A DNA stretch of 64,000 nucleotides, taken from the NCBI RefSeq assembly GCF_026552795.1, contig NZ_JANFPI010000006.1, positions 1 through 64,000 of the forward strand. The letters are read 5' to 3'. The position numbers and the translations under genes were made by a program. This DNA is from Ectorhizobium quercum (GTDB lineage Bacteria; Pseudomonadota; Alphaproteobacteria; Rhizobiales; Rhizobiaceae). The notes under the pieces are model-generated. The model searched no databases, was not told where the DNA came from, and worked only from the letters and a program-made list of their open reading frames with translations. Within the stretch, counting starts at the first letter, position 1; every line of letters starts with the position of its first letter. Below, one piece after another: positions 34,442 to 42,875 of the stretch.

Positions 34442-34903
34442 TCAGGCGAGCTTCATCTTGAAGCCTGCATGGGATTTCACGAAGCCAAGGCGCTCATAGA
34501 AGCGGTGGGCATCGGTCCGGGACGCATTGGAGGTGAGTTGCACCGTCTTCACCCCTCTCCTGCGGGCCTCGTCGATGCAGAACGCCATCATCCGTGCTCC
34601 GATGCCCCTGCCGCGGCAATCCGCGCGCGTCTGCACCGCCTCGATGATCATCGCCAGCGTTCCCCGCCCGGTCAGCGTCGTGGTCATCAGCGTCTGGAAC
34701 GTGCCGACGATAGTGCCGTCCAGCTCAGCCACGTAGAGGTCTTCGGCGGACGAATCCTGAATAGCAGCGAAGGCGGCGCGATAGGCGGGTAGAAACGCCG
34801 GATCGCGGCTGTCGCCGTGGCCGAATTCATCCGCCTCGTAGAGGGCGACGAGCGCCGGAATATCATCCTGCCGCGCCGGGCGGATCAGAAGCGCATCCAG
34901 CAT
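34442..34903 (-). CDS. GNAT-family N-acetyltransferase
   Basis: A 153-residue acetyl-CoA-dependent transferase. The acetyl-CoA loop is in motif A, VQTRADCRGRGIGARMMAFC (R-G-x-G-I/G type), after the beta-strand LYVAELDGTIVGTFQT. The substrate is not predictable. It is eight bases downstream of another GNAT gene, which is itself fifteen bases downstream of gatB, so all three are on one strand and probably one transcript. Confidence 0.85.
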   Translation of the reverse strand: MLDALLIRPARQDDIPALVALYEADEFGHGDSRDPAFLPAYRAAFAAIQDSSAEDLYVAELDGTIVGTFQTLMTTTLTGRGTLAMIIEAVQTRADCRGRGIGARMMAFCIDEARRRGVKTVQLTSNASRTDAHRFYERLGFVKSHAGFKMKLA

Positions 34904-34910
34904 GCCGGCC

Positions 34911-35414
34911 TCAGAAGGTTTCGAGCGGCTTCTGCATGACCAGCACCTTCAGCCCCTTCGCAAGCCCGCTTTCATGGACGATCTCCTCGACGGGCAGGAA
35001 GCCGTGCGCGGCGTAGAAGGCAACCGCCTGCTCGTTGCGCGGCTCCACCTCCAGCTCCATCCTGTCGGCGCCGGGAAAGCAGGTTTCCAGCTCTGCGAAG
35101 ATATCGCGGCCGATGCCCTGCCGGTGGCAGTCGGGATGCACATAGAGCTGGTGGAGGATCACCGTTTCGGGGCGCGAATCCTTGCGCCGCGCATAGGCCA
35201 TGCCGCCGATGCGCTTGCCGTCGTCAGCCACCAGGAATTCCGATCCCTTGGCGTCGAGGCGCCGTTCGAGCGCGGCCGGCGAAGACCAGCCGTCGAGCAG
35301 ATCCTGCACCTTCTGCGGTCCGTAGAAACGGTCATAGGTGGCGTGAAAGGCATCCGCGAGCAGCGCCCGCACCTTTTCCAAATCGCCTCTGGAAGCCGTA
35401 CGGACGAAGAACAT
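34911..35414 (-). CDS. GNAT-family N-acetyltransferase
   Basis: A 167-residue acetyltransferase with motif A at YVHPDCHRQGIGRDIFAELE (Q-G-I-G) and the C-terminal NEQAVAFYAAHGF, typical of small-molecule and protein N-acetyltransferases. The substrate is unknown. It sits between gatB and a second, only distantly similar GNAT gene, so this is a tandem pair rather than a recent duplication. Confidence 0.85.
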   Translation of the reverse strand: MFFVRTASRGDLEKVRALLADAFHATYDRFYGPQKVQDLLDGWSSPAALERRLDAKGSEFLVADDGKRIGGMAYARRKDSRPETVILHQLYVHPDCHRQGIGRDIFAELETCFPGADRMELEVEPRNEQAVAFYAAHGFLPVEEIVHESGLAKGLKVLVMQKPLETF

Positions 35415-35429
35415 CGCCGTCCCCTTCCC

Positions 35430-36932
35430 TTATTCCTCGATGCCGAGCTTGGCCTTGACGAGGGCCTGCACGGCCTGCGGGTTGGCCTTGCCGCCGGTCG
35501 CCTTCATCACCTGGCCGACGAACCAGCCGGCCAGCGTCGGCTTGGCCTGAACCTTGGCGACCTGATCCGGGTTGGCGGCGATGATGTCGTCCACGGCCTT
35601 CTCGATGGCGCCGGTGTCCGTCACCTGCTTCATGCCGCGCGATTCCACCAGTTCGGCCGGATCGCCGCCTTCGTTCCAGACGATCTCGAACAGGTCCTTG
35701 GCGATCTTGCCGGAGATCGTGCCGTCCTTGATGAGATCGATGATGCTGCCGAGCTGGGCGGGCGAAACCGGAGTCTCCTCAATGGCTTTTCCGGCCTTGT
35801 TGAGAGCGCCCATGAGGTCGTTGATGACCCAGTTGGCCGCCGTCTTGGCGTCGCGGCCCTCGGCCACCGATTCGAAATAGTCGGCAATCGCCTTTTCGGA
35901 TACGAGCACGGAGGCGTCGTAGACCGACAGGCCGAGCGTTTCGACCAGCCGGGTCTTCTTGTCGTCCGGCAGTTCCGGCAGTCCGGCCTTCAGCGCCTCG
36001 ATGAAGGCGTCGTCGAATTCGAGCGGCAGCAGGTCGGGATCGGGGAAATAGCGGTAGTCGTGCGCGTCTTCCTTGGAGCGCATGGAGCGCGTCTCGCCCT
36101 TGCCGGGATCGAACAGGCGGGTTTCCTGGTCGATCTCGCCGCCGTCCTCCAGAATGGCGATCTGGCGGCGCGCCTCGTATTCGATGGCCTGGCCGACGAA
36201 GCGGATGGAATTGACGTTCTTGATCTCGCAGCGCGTGCCGAACTCACCGCCCGGACGGCGCACCGACACGTTGACGTCGGCGCGCATGGAGCCCTCGTCC
36301 ATGTTGCCGTCGCAGGTGCCGAGATAGCGGACGATGGAGCGCAGCTTGGTGAGATAGGCCTTCGCCTCGTCGGAGGAACGCAGGTCCGGCTTGGAGACGA
36401 TTTCCATCAGCGCCACGCCGGAGCGGTTCAGGTCGACGAAGGACATGGTCGGGTGCTGGTCGTGCATGGACTTGCCGGCGTCCTGTTCCAGATGCAGGCG
36501 CTCGATGCCGATCTCGATGTCCTCGAAATTGCCCTGACGGTCGGGGCCGAGCGAGATGACGATCTTACCCTCGCCGACGATCGGGTCCTTGAACTGCGAA
36601 ATCTGGTAGCCCTGCGGCAGGTCCGGGTAGAAATAGTTCTTCCGGTCGAAGATCGAGCGCTTGTTGATCGCCGCCTTCAGGCCGAGGCCGGTGCGCACGG
36701 CCTGCTTCACGCATTCCTCGTTGATGACCGGCAGCATGCCCGGCATCGCCGCATCGACCAGCGAGACGTTGGCGTTCGGCGCATTGCCGAACAGGGTCGA
36801 TGCGCCGGAAAACAGCTTGGAATTGCTGGTGACCTGCGCATGAACCTCCATGCCGATCACGACTTCCCAATCGCCGGTGGCGCCGGGAATGAAGCGTTTC
36901 GGGTCGGGGGTGCGAACGTCAACGATGGTCAT
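35430..36932 (-). CDS. gatB: Aspartyl/glutamyl-tRNA amidotransferase subunit B
   Basis: A 500-residue subunit of GatCAB, which amidates misacylated Glu-tRNA-Gln and/or Asp-tRNA-Asn. The kinase-like cradle domain starts [20 protein letters not shown], with [20 protein letters not shown] and [20 protein letters not shown] following; the C-terminal YqeY-like tail recognises the tRNA. The ATG at 36932 was chosen on the basis of the family N-terminus. Unlike in many bacteria it is separated from gatC-gatA (38632-40444) by about 1.7 kb containing a DUF1294, GNAT and toxin-like gene. Confidence 0.97.
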   Translation of the reverse strand: MTIVDVRTPDPKRFIPGATGDWEVVIGMEVHAQVTSNSKLFSGASTLFGNAPNANVSLVDAAMPGMLPVINEECVKQAVRTGLGLKAAINKRSIFDRKNYFYPDLPQGYQISQFKDPIVGEGKIVISLGPDRQGNFEDIEIGIERLHLEQDAGKSMHDQHPTMSFVDLNRSGVALMEIVSKPDLRSSDEAKAYLTKLRSIVRYLGTCDGNMDEGSMRADVNVSVRRPGGEFGTRCEIKNVNSIRFVGQAIEYEARRQIAILEDGGEIDQETRLFDPGKGETRSMRSKEDAHDYRYFPDPDLLPLEFDDAFIEALKAGLPELPDDKKTRLVETLGLSVYDASVLVSEKAIADYFESVAEGRDAKTAANWVINDLMGALNKAGKAIEETPVSPAQLGSIIDLIKDGTISGKIAKDLFEIVWNEGGDPAELVESRGMKQVTDTGAIEKAVDDIIAANPDQVAKVQAKPTLAGWFVGQVMKATGGKANPQAVQALVKAKLGIEE

Positions 36933-37031
36933 GGTATGCTCTTGTCTCGACTTCGGTGAATGTCCTGCTGAGGTAGAGCAATTGCCGCGGCGGCGCAAGC
37001 TTTTGTCAACCGGCGGATGCTATGGAAAGGC

Positions 37032-37349
37032 ATGTCCGCCCCGCTCGTCCCCCTGCTGCTGATCACGCTCAACCTCGCGGCGTTCGTGATGTTCCGCCAC
37101 GACAAGCGCGCAGCCGAATGCGGAAAATGGCGCATCAGCGAATCGACGCTTCTCTGGGTCGCATTTCTCGGCGGCAGCAGCGGCGCGGTCCTGGGCCAGC
37201 AGGTCTTCCGCCACAAGACGCGGAAGGAGCCGTTCTGCTCCGTCCTGCTTGCCATCGCAGCGTCTCACATCGCGCTCGCGCTCCTGTGGGCCGCCGCGCT
37301 AGAATTAGGCGCCCGCGGTCTCGATGCGCTGGCGTTCCTGCTTCACTGA
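37032..37349 (+). CDS. DUF1294 small membrane protein
   Basis: A protein of about 105 residues with three hydrophobic helices (VPLLLITLNLAAFVMF at the start, LLWVAFLGGSSGAVLGQ in the middle, and IALALLWAAALEL at the end) and the family motif FRHDKRAAECGKWRISE between the first two. It is a DUF1294 member of unknown function in the inner membrane. An ATG fifteen bases upstream (37017) is a possible alternative start. Its 3' end overlaps the converging GNAT gene by seven bases. Confidence 0.8.
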   Translation: MSAPLVPLLLITLNLAAFVMFRHDKRAAECGKWRISESTLLWVAFLGGSSGAVLGQQVFRHKTRKEPFCSVLLAIAASHIALALLWAAALELGARGLDALAFLLH

Positions 37350-37861
37350 AGCGTCGCGCCCGGCCCGTAAAGCCCCGCCCCCTCACCTTCGTCGAGCAGC
37401 TTGGAAAGGCCCACCGTTTCCACATCGCGGTCCAGCTTGGGGGAATAGGAAACCGTCAGCCAGTGTACGACATAGCCGTGCCGCTCGAAGAAGGCGACGG
37501 CGCTGTTGCGAGCGTGGGTTTCCAGCCGCGCCGTGTCGAATCCCTGATGGCGGATATCGGCCTCCAGCGAGGTCAGGAGCGCGGTGCCGAGGCCGCGGCG
37601 GTGCCAGAGCGGATCGATCCAGAAATCGGTGATCGTTTCGTCGAGGCGCTCCCGCGCCGCCCAGCCGGCAATGACACCGTCTTCCTCGACCACGCTGATC
37701 GTCAGCCAGTGATCGGCCGTGAACGCCCGGAACGCCGCCTCGGCAGCCTGACGCAGCACGCTGCTGTCGTCGATGTCGCGCAGGGCAGCCTCCCAGGCAC
37801 GCAGACCTATCTCGGCGAGAGTGGCAGCCTCATCCTGTCGCGCGCTTCGGATACTGATCAT
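37343..37861 (-). CDS. GNAT-family N-acetyltransferase
   Basis: A 172-residue acetyltransferase starting MISIRSARQDEAATLAEIGL. The acetyl-CoA binding motif is IDPLWHRRGLGTALLTSLEA, followed by LETHARNSAVAFFERHGYVV. The start at 37861 fits the family, while longer reading frames add unrelated sequence. It is divergent from a YjhX/TopAI-type gene 268 bases away; in E. coli the partner of TopAI, YjhQ, is also a GNAT protein, so a functional link is possible but unproven. Confidence 0.85.
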   Translation of the reverse strand: MISIRSARQDEAATLAEIGLRAWEAALRDIDDSSVLRQAAEAAFRAFTADHWLTISVVEEDGVIAGWAARERLDETITDFWIDPLWHRRGLGTALLTSLEADIRHQGFDTARLETHARNSAVAFFERHGYVVHWLTVSYSPKLDRDVETVGLSKLLDEGEGAGLYGPGATLQ

Positions 37862-38129
37862 GGCACCTCCCGATTTCCAGCCAGTAAAACACCGCTTGCC
37901 CGCCTTGACCAGAGGCAAGCGCATGCGCGCCCGCATTGACGGAAAACGGCGTAGATATTAGTGTCCGGGCGTCGATGGAGATTTGATGTCCAGTCATAAC
38001 GAGTCCCGGTAAGGGCTTCTGCCCCGCGATCATCGCCGGCAGGAGCCACGCAAGACAGAGCCCCGGCTTTTAGAAAGCCGGTTGTGTTTTTGCGCGCTTG
38101 AAAACAAGTGCCTTACCGGACTTCACGAC

Positions 38130-38387
38130 ATGGACATTTCCCGCGCCGAACAGCGCATCCTGCACCTGCTCGCCCAGGGCGGCAGCATCGAACTCATCCG
38201 CAACGACGACCGCAAGATCGAGAAGCTTCTCCTGCACACGCGGGACGGCTGGATTCTCACCGCGCTCGACCTCGAGACCTTCCGCAAGCTGAAGCGGAAG
38301 AAGGCGATCTCATCGGCGGGCGGCAAGCCCTACCGCATCACGACACGGGGCCTCGTGCTGGTGCGCGCCCAGCCGGACAACAGGTGA
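38130..38387 (+). CDS. YjhX/TopAI-family protein (putative topoisomerase-inhibiting toxin)
   Basis: An 85-residue protein of the YjhX family. It keeps the family pattern along its whole length: DISRAEQRILHLLAQGGSIE, LLLHTRDGWILT, FRKLKRKKAISSAGGKPYRI and TTRGLVLVRAQPDNR. E. coli TopAI inhibits DNA topoisomerase I and is neutralised by the adjacent GNAT-like YjhQ. The start at 38130 matches that family. A divergent GNAT gene lies upstream. Whether this copy is toxic or merely a conserved DNA-binding-like protein cannot be told here. Confidence 0.85.
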   Translation: MDISRAEQRILHLLAQGGSIELIRNDDRKIEKLLLHTRDGWILTALDLETFRKLKRKKAISSAGGKPYRITTRGLVLVRAQPDNR

Positions 38388-38460
38388 AGAGTGAGACAAG
38401 AACGCGAACCGCGCCCGAGGGCCCCGCGAGACTGTTGACACCATGCCGTTCGCTCTCTTT

Positions 38461-38535
38461 CGTCATGCTCGGCCCTGACCCGAGCATCCACGCCGCACCC
38501 GCTGCATGGACCCTCGGGTCACGCCCGGGTGTGAC
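38461..38535. repeat. REP-like double-stem element (copy 4)
   Basis: The element has a left stem around CATGCTCGGCCCTGACCCGAGCAT and a right stem around ACCCTCGGGTCACGCCCGGGTGT, like the hybrid copy at 33747. It lies after the YjhX-type gene and occupies the gap before the gatA 3' end. Confidence 0.65.
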
Positions 38536-38583
38536 AAGAAGGAGAGGCCGAGGATGACGGAGGGGGACGGTTCGCCCAAATGC

Positions 38584-38607
38584 GAACGGCGCCCGAGGGC
38601 GCCGTTC
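38584..38607 (-). terminator. Perfect 11-bp stem downstream of gatA
   Basis: GAACGGCGCCC is mirrored by GGGCGCCGTTC with a two-base centre, 25 bases after the gatA stop on the minus strand. Only a weak ATTT follows, so the stem may end transcription with help from Rho or protect the 3' end. Confidence 0.5.
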
Positions 38608-38631
38608 TCCGTTATTTCATCGCCGTGAAGC

Positions 38632-40113
38632 TTACCACCACTTTTCGGGGGTGAACTTGCCCGCCGCCTGCTCGATGGCGTGGGCGGTGCGGAACAGGGT
38701 TTCTTCCTCGAACGGCTTGCCGATGAGCTGGAGGCCGAGCGGCAGGCCCTTGCGGTCGAGGCCGGCGGGAACCGAAAGGCCCGGCAGGCCGGCCATGTTC
38801 ACCGTCACCGTGAAAATGTCGTTGAGGTACATGGCGACCGGATCGGCAGCGAGCGTTTCGTCGGCGATGCCGAAAGCGGACGACGGCGTGGCCGGCGTCA
38901 GGATGGCATCGACGCCAGCGTCGAACACCTGTTCGAAATCGCGCTTGATCAGCGTGCGGACCTTCTGGGCGCGCAGGTAGTAAGCGTCGTAATAGCCGGC
39001 CGACAGAACGTAGGTGCCGATCATGATGCGGCGCTTGACTTCCTTGCCGAAGCCTTCGGCGCGGGTCTTCTCGTACATATCGACGATATCCTTGCCGTCG
39101 ACGCGCAGGCCGTAGCGAACGCCGTCGTAGCGGGCAAGGTTGGACGAGGCTTCCGCCGGGGCGACGATATAATAGGCCGGCAGCGCATATTTCGTATGCG
39201 GCAGGGAAATGTCGACGATTTCCGCGCCGGCGTCCTTCAGCCAGGCGATGCCCTTCTGCCAGAGCGCCTCGATCTCCTCCGGCATGCCGTCGACGCGGTA
39301 TTCCTTCGGAATGCCGATCCTCAGGCCCTTCAGCGACTGGCCGATGGCGGCTTCGTAATCCGGCACCGGCAGATCGACAGAGGTCGTGTCCTTGGCGTCG
39401 GTCGAGGCCATCGACTTCAGCAGGATCGCGGCGTCGCGCACGTCGCGGGCGATCGGGCCTGCCTGGTCGAGCGACGAGGCGAAGGCGACGATGCCCCAGC
39501 GCGAGCAGCGGCCATAGGTGGGCTTGATGCCGACCGTGCCGGTGAAGGCGGCGGGCTGGCGGATCGAGCCGCCGGTGTCGGTCGCGGTCGCGCCGGCGCA
39601 CAGATGCGCGGCCACTGCCGCGGCCGAACCGCCGGACGAGCCACCCGGCACGATCTGGCGGTTGGAGCCCGTCTCGCGCCACGGATTGATGACGTTGCCG
39701 TAATGGGACGTTTCGTTGGACGAACCCATCGCGAATTCGTCCATGTTCAGCTTGCCGAGCATGACGGCGCCGTCATCCCACAGGTTGCCGGTGACGGTCG
39801 ATTCGTATTTCGGCTGGAAGCCGTCGAGGATGTGGCTGCATGCCTGCGTGTGGACGTCGCGGGTGGCGAACAGGTCCTTGATGCCGAGCGGAATGCCTTC
39901 CAGCGCGCCGGCCTTGCCGGCGGCGATGCGCTCGTCGGAGGCCTTCGCCATCTCGCGCGCCTTGTCCGGGGTCACGGTCACATAGGCGTTGATCTTGTCG
40001 TTGGCGGCCTCGATGGCGGAAATATAGGCCTCGGTCAGTTCGAGGGCGGAGAATTCCTTCGCCTGGAGACGGGCGCGGGCTTCGGCGATGGTGAGGCTTG
40101 TCAGTTCGCTCAT
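38632..40113 (-). CDS. gatA: Aspartyl/glutamyl-tRNA amidotransferase subunit A
   Basis: A 493-residue amidase-signature enzyme that supplies ammonia from glutamine for tRNA-bound Glu/Asp amidation. The catalytic Lys-cisSer-Ser triad is visible: Lys in [14 protein letters not shown], cis-Ser in [16 protein letters not shown] and nucleophile Ser in [16 protein letters not shown]. The start [16 protein letters not shown] at 40113 fits the family. It follows gatC with a 43-base gap on the same strand. Confidence 0.97.
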   Translation of the reverse strand: MSELTSLTIAEARARLQAKEFSALELTEAYISAIEAANDKINAYVTVTPDKAREMAKASDERIAAGKAGALEGIPLGIKDLFATRDVHTQACSHILDGFQPKYESTVTGNLWDDGAVMLGKLNMDEFAMGSSNETSHYGNVINPWRETGSNRQIVPGGSSGGSAAAVAAHLCAGATATDTGGSIRQPAAFTGTVGIKPTYGRCSRWGIVAFASSLDQAGPIARDVRDAAILLKSMASTDAKDTTSVDLPVPDYEAAIGQSLKGLRIGIPKEYRVDGMPEEIEALWQKGIAWLKDAGAEIVDISLPHTKYALPAYYIVAPAEASSNLARYDGVRYGLRVDGKDIVDMYEKTRAEGFGKEVKRRIMIGTYVLSAGYYDAYYLRAQKVRTLIKRDFEQVFDAGVDAILTPATPSSAFGIADETLAADPVAMYLNDIFTVTVNMAGLPGLSVPAGLDRKGLPLGLQLIGKPFEEETLFRTAHAIEQAAGKFTPEKWW

Positions 40114-40156
40114 GGATGGACGGCTTTCGAAATGTTCTGGCGCTTGCGGGACGGAC

Positions 40157-40444
40157 TTATTCGACGACCTTGGGGACGAGGAAGTAATTCCGGTCGGAGG
40201 CCGGGGCATTGGCGACGATATCGTCGGCCTTGCCGCCATCATCGACGACATCGGCCCGCTTCTTCATCTCCATCGGCGTGACCGAGGTCATCGGCTCGAC
40301 GCCATCGACATTCACCTCCGAAAGCTGCTCGACGAAGCCGAGAATGCCGTTGAGTTCGCCGGTCATGCGCTCGGCCTCCTCTTCGGTGACGGCAATGCGG
40401 GCAAGGCGCGCGACGCGCTTCACGGTGGCAAGATCGACGGACAT
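40157..40444 (-). CDS. gatC: Aspartyl/glutamyl-tRNA amidotransferase subunit C
   Basis: A 95-residue belt-like subunit that wraps around GatA and GatB. Family features are [20 protein letters not shown] at the N-terminus, [20 protein letters not shown] in the middle and the C-terminal [25 protein letters not shown] ending with a shortened FLVPKVVE. It leads the gatCA operon; a hairpin stands directly in front of its ribosome site. Confidence 0.95.
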   Translation of the reverse strand: MSVDLATVKRVARLARIAVTEEEAERMTGELNGILGFVEQLSEVNVDGVEPMTSVTPMEMKKRADVVDDGGKADDIVANAPASDRNYFLVPKVVE

Positions 40445-40453
40445 GGCATTCTC

Positions 40454-40475
40454 CGGGTAGGATTTTTCCTACCCG
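40454..40475 (-). promoter_or_regulatory. Hairpin touching the gatC ribosome site
   Basis: On the minus strand CGGGTAGG and CCTACCCG form a perfect eight-bp stem with a six-base AT loop. The last stem base overlaps the GGAG ribosome site, which lies seven bases from the gatC ATG. The arrangement can modulate translation or protect the 5' end; no specific ligand or protein is implied. Confidence 0.55.
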
Positions 40476-40509
40476 CTATACTGTCCATGCCCGCGACGCG
40501 CAACGGTAA

Positions 40510-41214
40510 TCAGAAGGAAAGCGTCTGGCCGGGCTTCGGCGTTTCCACCTTGGTTTTCGCGCCTTCCATGCCGGCCACGAATTTCTCCGGCGTCGCGTCG
40601 ATGATCGGGAAGGAGCCGTAATGGCAGGGAATGGCGGTGGCGAAATTGAAGTAGCGCTGCACGGCGAGCGCCGCCACGGCGCCGCCCATCGTGAAGCGGT
40701 CGCCGATCGGCACGATGCCGATATCGGGCTGGTGCAATTCGTTGATCAACGCCATGTCGGAGAAGATATCGGTGTCGCCCATATGGAGCACGGAAGGCCC
40801 GTCCTCGACATGCAGCATCAGGCCGTTGGCGTTGCCGAGCGCGTGCGAGACGCCGTCTTCGGTGATCTGCGCCGAGGAATGCAGCGCGTTGGTGAAGGTC
40901 GCGGTGAAGTCGTCGAAACGGATGGTGCCGCCGGTATTGCCGGCCTCCAGCTTCGCCACGCCCTTCGAGCCGAGCCAGGCCGCCAGATCGGCATTGGCAA
41001 GAACCGTCGCGCCGCTTTCCCGGGCGAGTTCGACCGCATCGCCGACATGGTCGCCATGCCCGTGGGTGAGCAGGATATGGGTGATGCCTGCCGCCGCGTC
41101 CTTGGCGTCGAGACCGGCGAAACCCGGATTGCCGGTGAAGAACGGGTCGATGAGGATCTTCGACTTAGCCGTTTCGATGCGGAAGGCGGAATGACCGAGC
41201 CAGGTGATTTTCAT
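40510..41214 (-). CDS. UPF0173 metal-dependent hydrolase (metallo-beta-lactamase fold)
   Basis: A 234-residue beta-lactamase-fold hydrolase. It begins [20 protein letters not shown] and shows the metal motif [17 protein letters not shown], with further ligands in [13 protein letters not shown] and the C-terminal [12 protein letters not shown]. The UPF0173 family is conserved but its substrate is unknown. The start at 41214 fits the family. It is the next gene upstream of a divergent PhnA-like gene. Confidence 0.9.
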   Translation of the reverse strand: MKITWLGHSAFRIETAKSKILIDPFFTGNPGFAGLDAKDAAAGITHILLTHGHGDHVGDAVELARESGATVLANADLAAWLGSKGVAKLEAGNTGGTIRFDDFTATFTNALHSSAQITEDGVSHALGNANGLMLHVEDGPSVLHMGDTDIFSDMALINELHQPDIGIVPIGDRFTMGGAVAALAVQRYFNFATAIPCHYGSFPIIDATPEKFVAGMEGAKTKVETPKPGQTLSF

Positions 41215-41295
41215 GGTTCTCTCCCTTTGGATTCTCATGGATAATATGACATAGCTCGCGCCAGACAACCGCACAGGATACGAAAGGAAGCGGCG

Positions 41296-41592
41296 ATGGC
41301 CGATGACGATTACGTTTATGACGAGGCGACGGGCGAATGGCGCCCTGCGTCCGAAATAGCCGCCGAGGCCGCAAAGGCCGCCGAAGTGCGCGATGCCGCC
41401 GGCAACGTTCTTGCGGATGGCGATTCCGTCACGCTCATCAAGGACCTGAAGGTGAAGGGCACGTCCACGACGCTCAAGCAGGGCACCGTGATCAAGTCGA
41501 TCCGCCTCACCGGCGACCCGGAAGAGATCGATTGCCGGCACGATTCGATCAAGGGCCTCGTGCTTCGCACCGAATTCGTCCGCAAGCGGTAA
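41296..41592 (+). CDS. PhnA/YjdM-domain protein lacking the zinc-ribbon
   Basis: A 98-residue protein whose C-terminal 65 residues match the PhnA/YjdM domain ([49 protein letters not shown]). The N-terminal Cys-x2-Cys zinc ribbon of E. coli YjdM is absent, replaced by [17 protein letters not shown]. Despite the historical name, the family has no proven role in phosphonate use. It starts 82 bases upstream of the divergent hydrolase and is followed after seven bases by ruvX. Confidence 0.85.
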   Translation: MADDDYVYDEATGEWRPASEIAAEAAKAAEVRDAAGNVLADGDSVTLIKDLKVKGTSTTLKQGTVIKSIRLTGDPEEIDCRHDSIKGLVLRTEFVRKR

Positions 41593-41599
41593 GCCGCGC

Positions 41600-42097
41600 A
41601 TGGCGACGCTGACCATCGAGGAACTCGCCGGAACCCTGAAGCCGGGCCAGGCCATCGCCGGGCTCGACCTCGGCACGAAGACCATCGGGCTGGCCATGTC
41701 CGACCTTTCGCGGCGTTTCGCAACGCCGCGCCCCGTGCTGAAACGGGTGAAGTTCACCAGGGATGCCGAACTGCTTCTGGCCTTTGCCGCAAAGGAAAAG
41801 GTCGCGGCCTTCATCATCGGCCTGCCGATGAACATGGACGGCAGCGCCGGGCCGCGCGTGCAGGCGACGCGCGCCTTCGTCCGTTCCATGTCGGAAAAGA
41901 CGGATCTGCCCTTCGTCTACTGGGATGAACGGCTTTCGACGGTTGCCGCCGAACGGGCGCTGCTCGAAATGGACGTCTCGCGGGCGCAGCGAAAGGAACG
42001 AATCGATTCGGCCGCCGCCAGCTTCATCCTTCAGGGGGCGCTCGACAGATTGTCCTCGATCGAAAGGGCGGCGCGTTCCGACGCGGACGAGGCCTGA
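41600..42097 (+). CDS. ruvX: Putative Holliday junction resolvase / pre-16S rRNA nuclease
   Basis: A 165-residue RNase H-fold nuclease of the YqgF family, implicated in 16S rRNA 5'-end maturation and sometimes in Holliday junction resolution. Catalytic acidic residues sit in [34 protein letters not shown] and [12 protein letters not shown]. It follows the PhnA-like gene by seven bases on the same strand. Its last 67 bases overlap the 3' end of an opposite-strand gene. Confidence 0.92.
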   Translation: MATLTIEELAGTLKPGQAIAGLDLGTKTIGLAMSDLSRRFATPRPVLKRVKFTRDAELLLAFAAKEKVAAFIIGLPMNMDGSAGPRVQATRAFVRSMSEKTDLPFVYWDERLSTVAAERALLEMDVSRAQRKERIDSAAASFILQGALDRLSSIERAARSDADEA

Positions 42098-42366
42098 CGC
42101 TCCCTCCACCAGGCAGCGATCCGCTTGCGGCGCCTGAAGGCCAGAAGGGCGAGGACGAGAAGCGAATCCACAGCGATAGCGCGTAGAACCATCGGCGGCA
42201 GCAGCGCCGGGTCGATCCCCAGCATATTGCCATAGATCTGGAACACCAGATCGTGCGCTTGGCGCGTCAGCATGAAGATGCCGAAGCTCATGTCGTTCAG
42301 CGACAGGAAATACCAGCCGAGCAGAAGCGCGACCGGCCCCGCCCAGAGAAACAGAAACCACTTCAT
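42031..42366 (-). CDS. Small membrane protein, DUF6105-like
   Basis: A 111-residue protein with two hydrophobic helices ([20 protein letters not shown] at the start and [18 protein letters not shown] in the middle) and a basic/acidic C-terminal tail. It resembles DUF6105 proteins of rhizobia, whose function is unknown. Its ATG overlaps the stop of the upstream gene by four bases (ATGA), so the two are translationally coupled. The C-terminal 22 codons overlap ruvX on the opposite strand. Confidence 0.7.
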   Translation of the reverse strand: MKWFLFLWAGPVALLLGWYFLSLNDMSFGIFMLTRQAHDLVFQIYGNMLGIDPALLPPMVLRAIAVDSLLVLALLAFRRRKRIAAWWRERQASSASERAALSIEDNLSSAP

Positions 42367-42563
42367 GCGGGCCTCCCTTGGAAAGACGGCCCCTCGCCGC
42401 CCTTCAGCACAACCCAGCGCATGAGGCCCATCGCCGCCAGCACGAGGGCAGGCACGGCGATATTCATGGCAAGCGCCGCGAAGAACATCGTCATGACGAT
42501 CAACGGCGCCCGGTGCGACAGCGTTTCATACATGTCCGCGTCCGATGGGGTTATGGTTAACAT
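42363..42563 (-). CDS. Small hydrophobic protein, coupled to the DUF6105-like gene
   Basis: A 66-residue protein I do not recognise, with one or two membrane helices (LIVMTMFFAALAMNIAVPAL, then LVLAAMGLMRWVVL). The ATG at 42563 is preceded by AAGGTGG; an alternative ATG at 42533 would remove ten residues. It is the first gene of a two-gene unit with the DUF6105-like protein, which suggests a small membrane pair. Confidence 0.6.
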   Translation of the reverse strand: MLTITPSDADMYETLSHRAPLIVMTMFFAALAMNIAVPALVLAAMGLMRWVVLKGGEGPSFQGRPA

Positions 42564-42693
42564 TGCGTTAACGCCACCTTGGCCGGTCAGCGGATCTTCC
42601 GCAACGTAAACCGGTTCTTATGGTTAACGGCGCGGCGGGGATGTGTGGATAAGTCGGCAGGCTTTGCACAAAATGACAAGCGCGCGTTTCTCG

Positions 42694-42817
42694 CCCTTCT
42701 CCCCCGTGGGGAGAAGGTGGCGGCAGCCGGATGAGGGGGCGTTCGAGGCAGTATCTTTGCGTTTCGCGCTCCCCTCATCCGCCCTTCGGGCACCTTCTCC
42801 CCCCCGGGGAGAAGGGG
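42694..42817. repeat. Inverted pair of CTTCTCCCC-type intergenic palindromes
   Basis: Two modules each contain a CTTCTCCCC/GGGGAGAAG stem joined to a GGATGAGGGG half. The left module (42694-42739) is followed, after 31 bases, by its mirror image (42771-42817), so the pair can fold into one large structure. This type of palindrome is widely scattered in Rhizobiales genomes. It fills the gap between the small membrane gene and aidB; nothing else is seen in it. Confidence 0.8.
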
Positions 42818-42875
42818 AAAGCCGCACCGTTGGTATTCCACTTGCAGGGACGGTGCCGAACCGGAGAGAGCCTTG

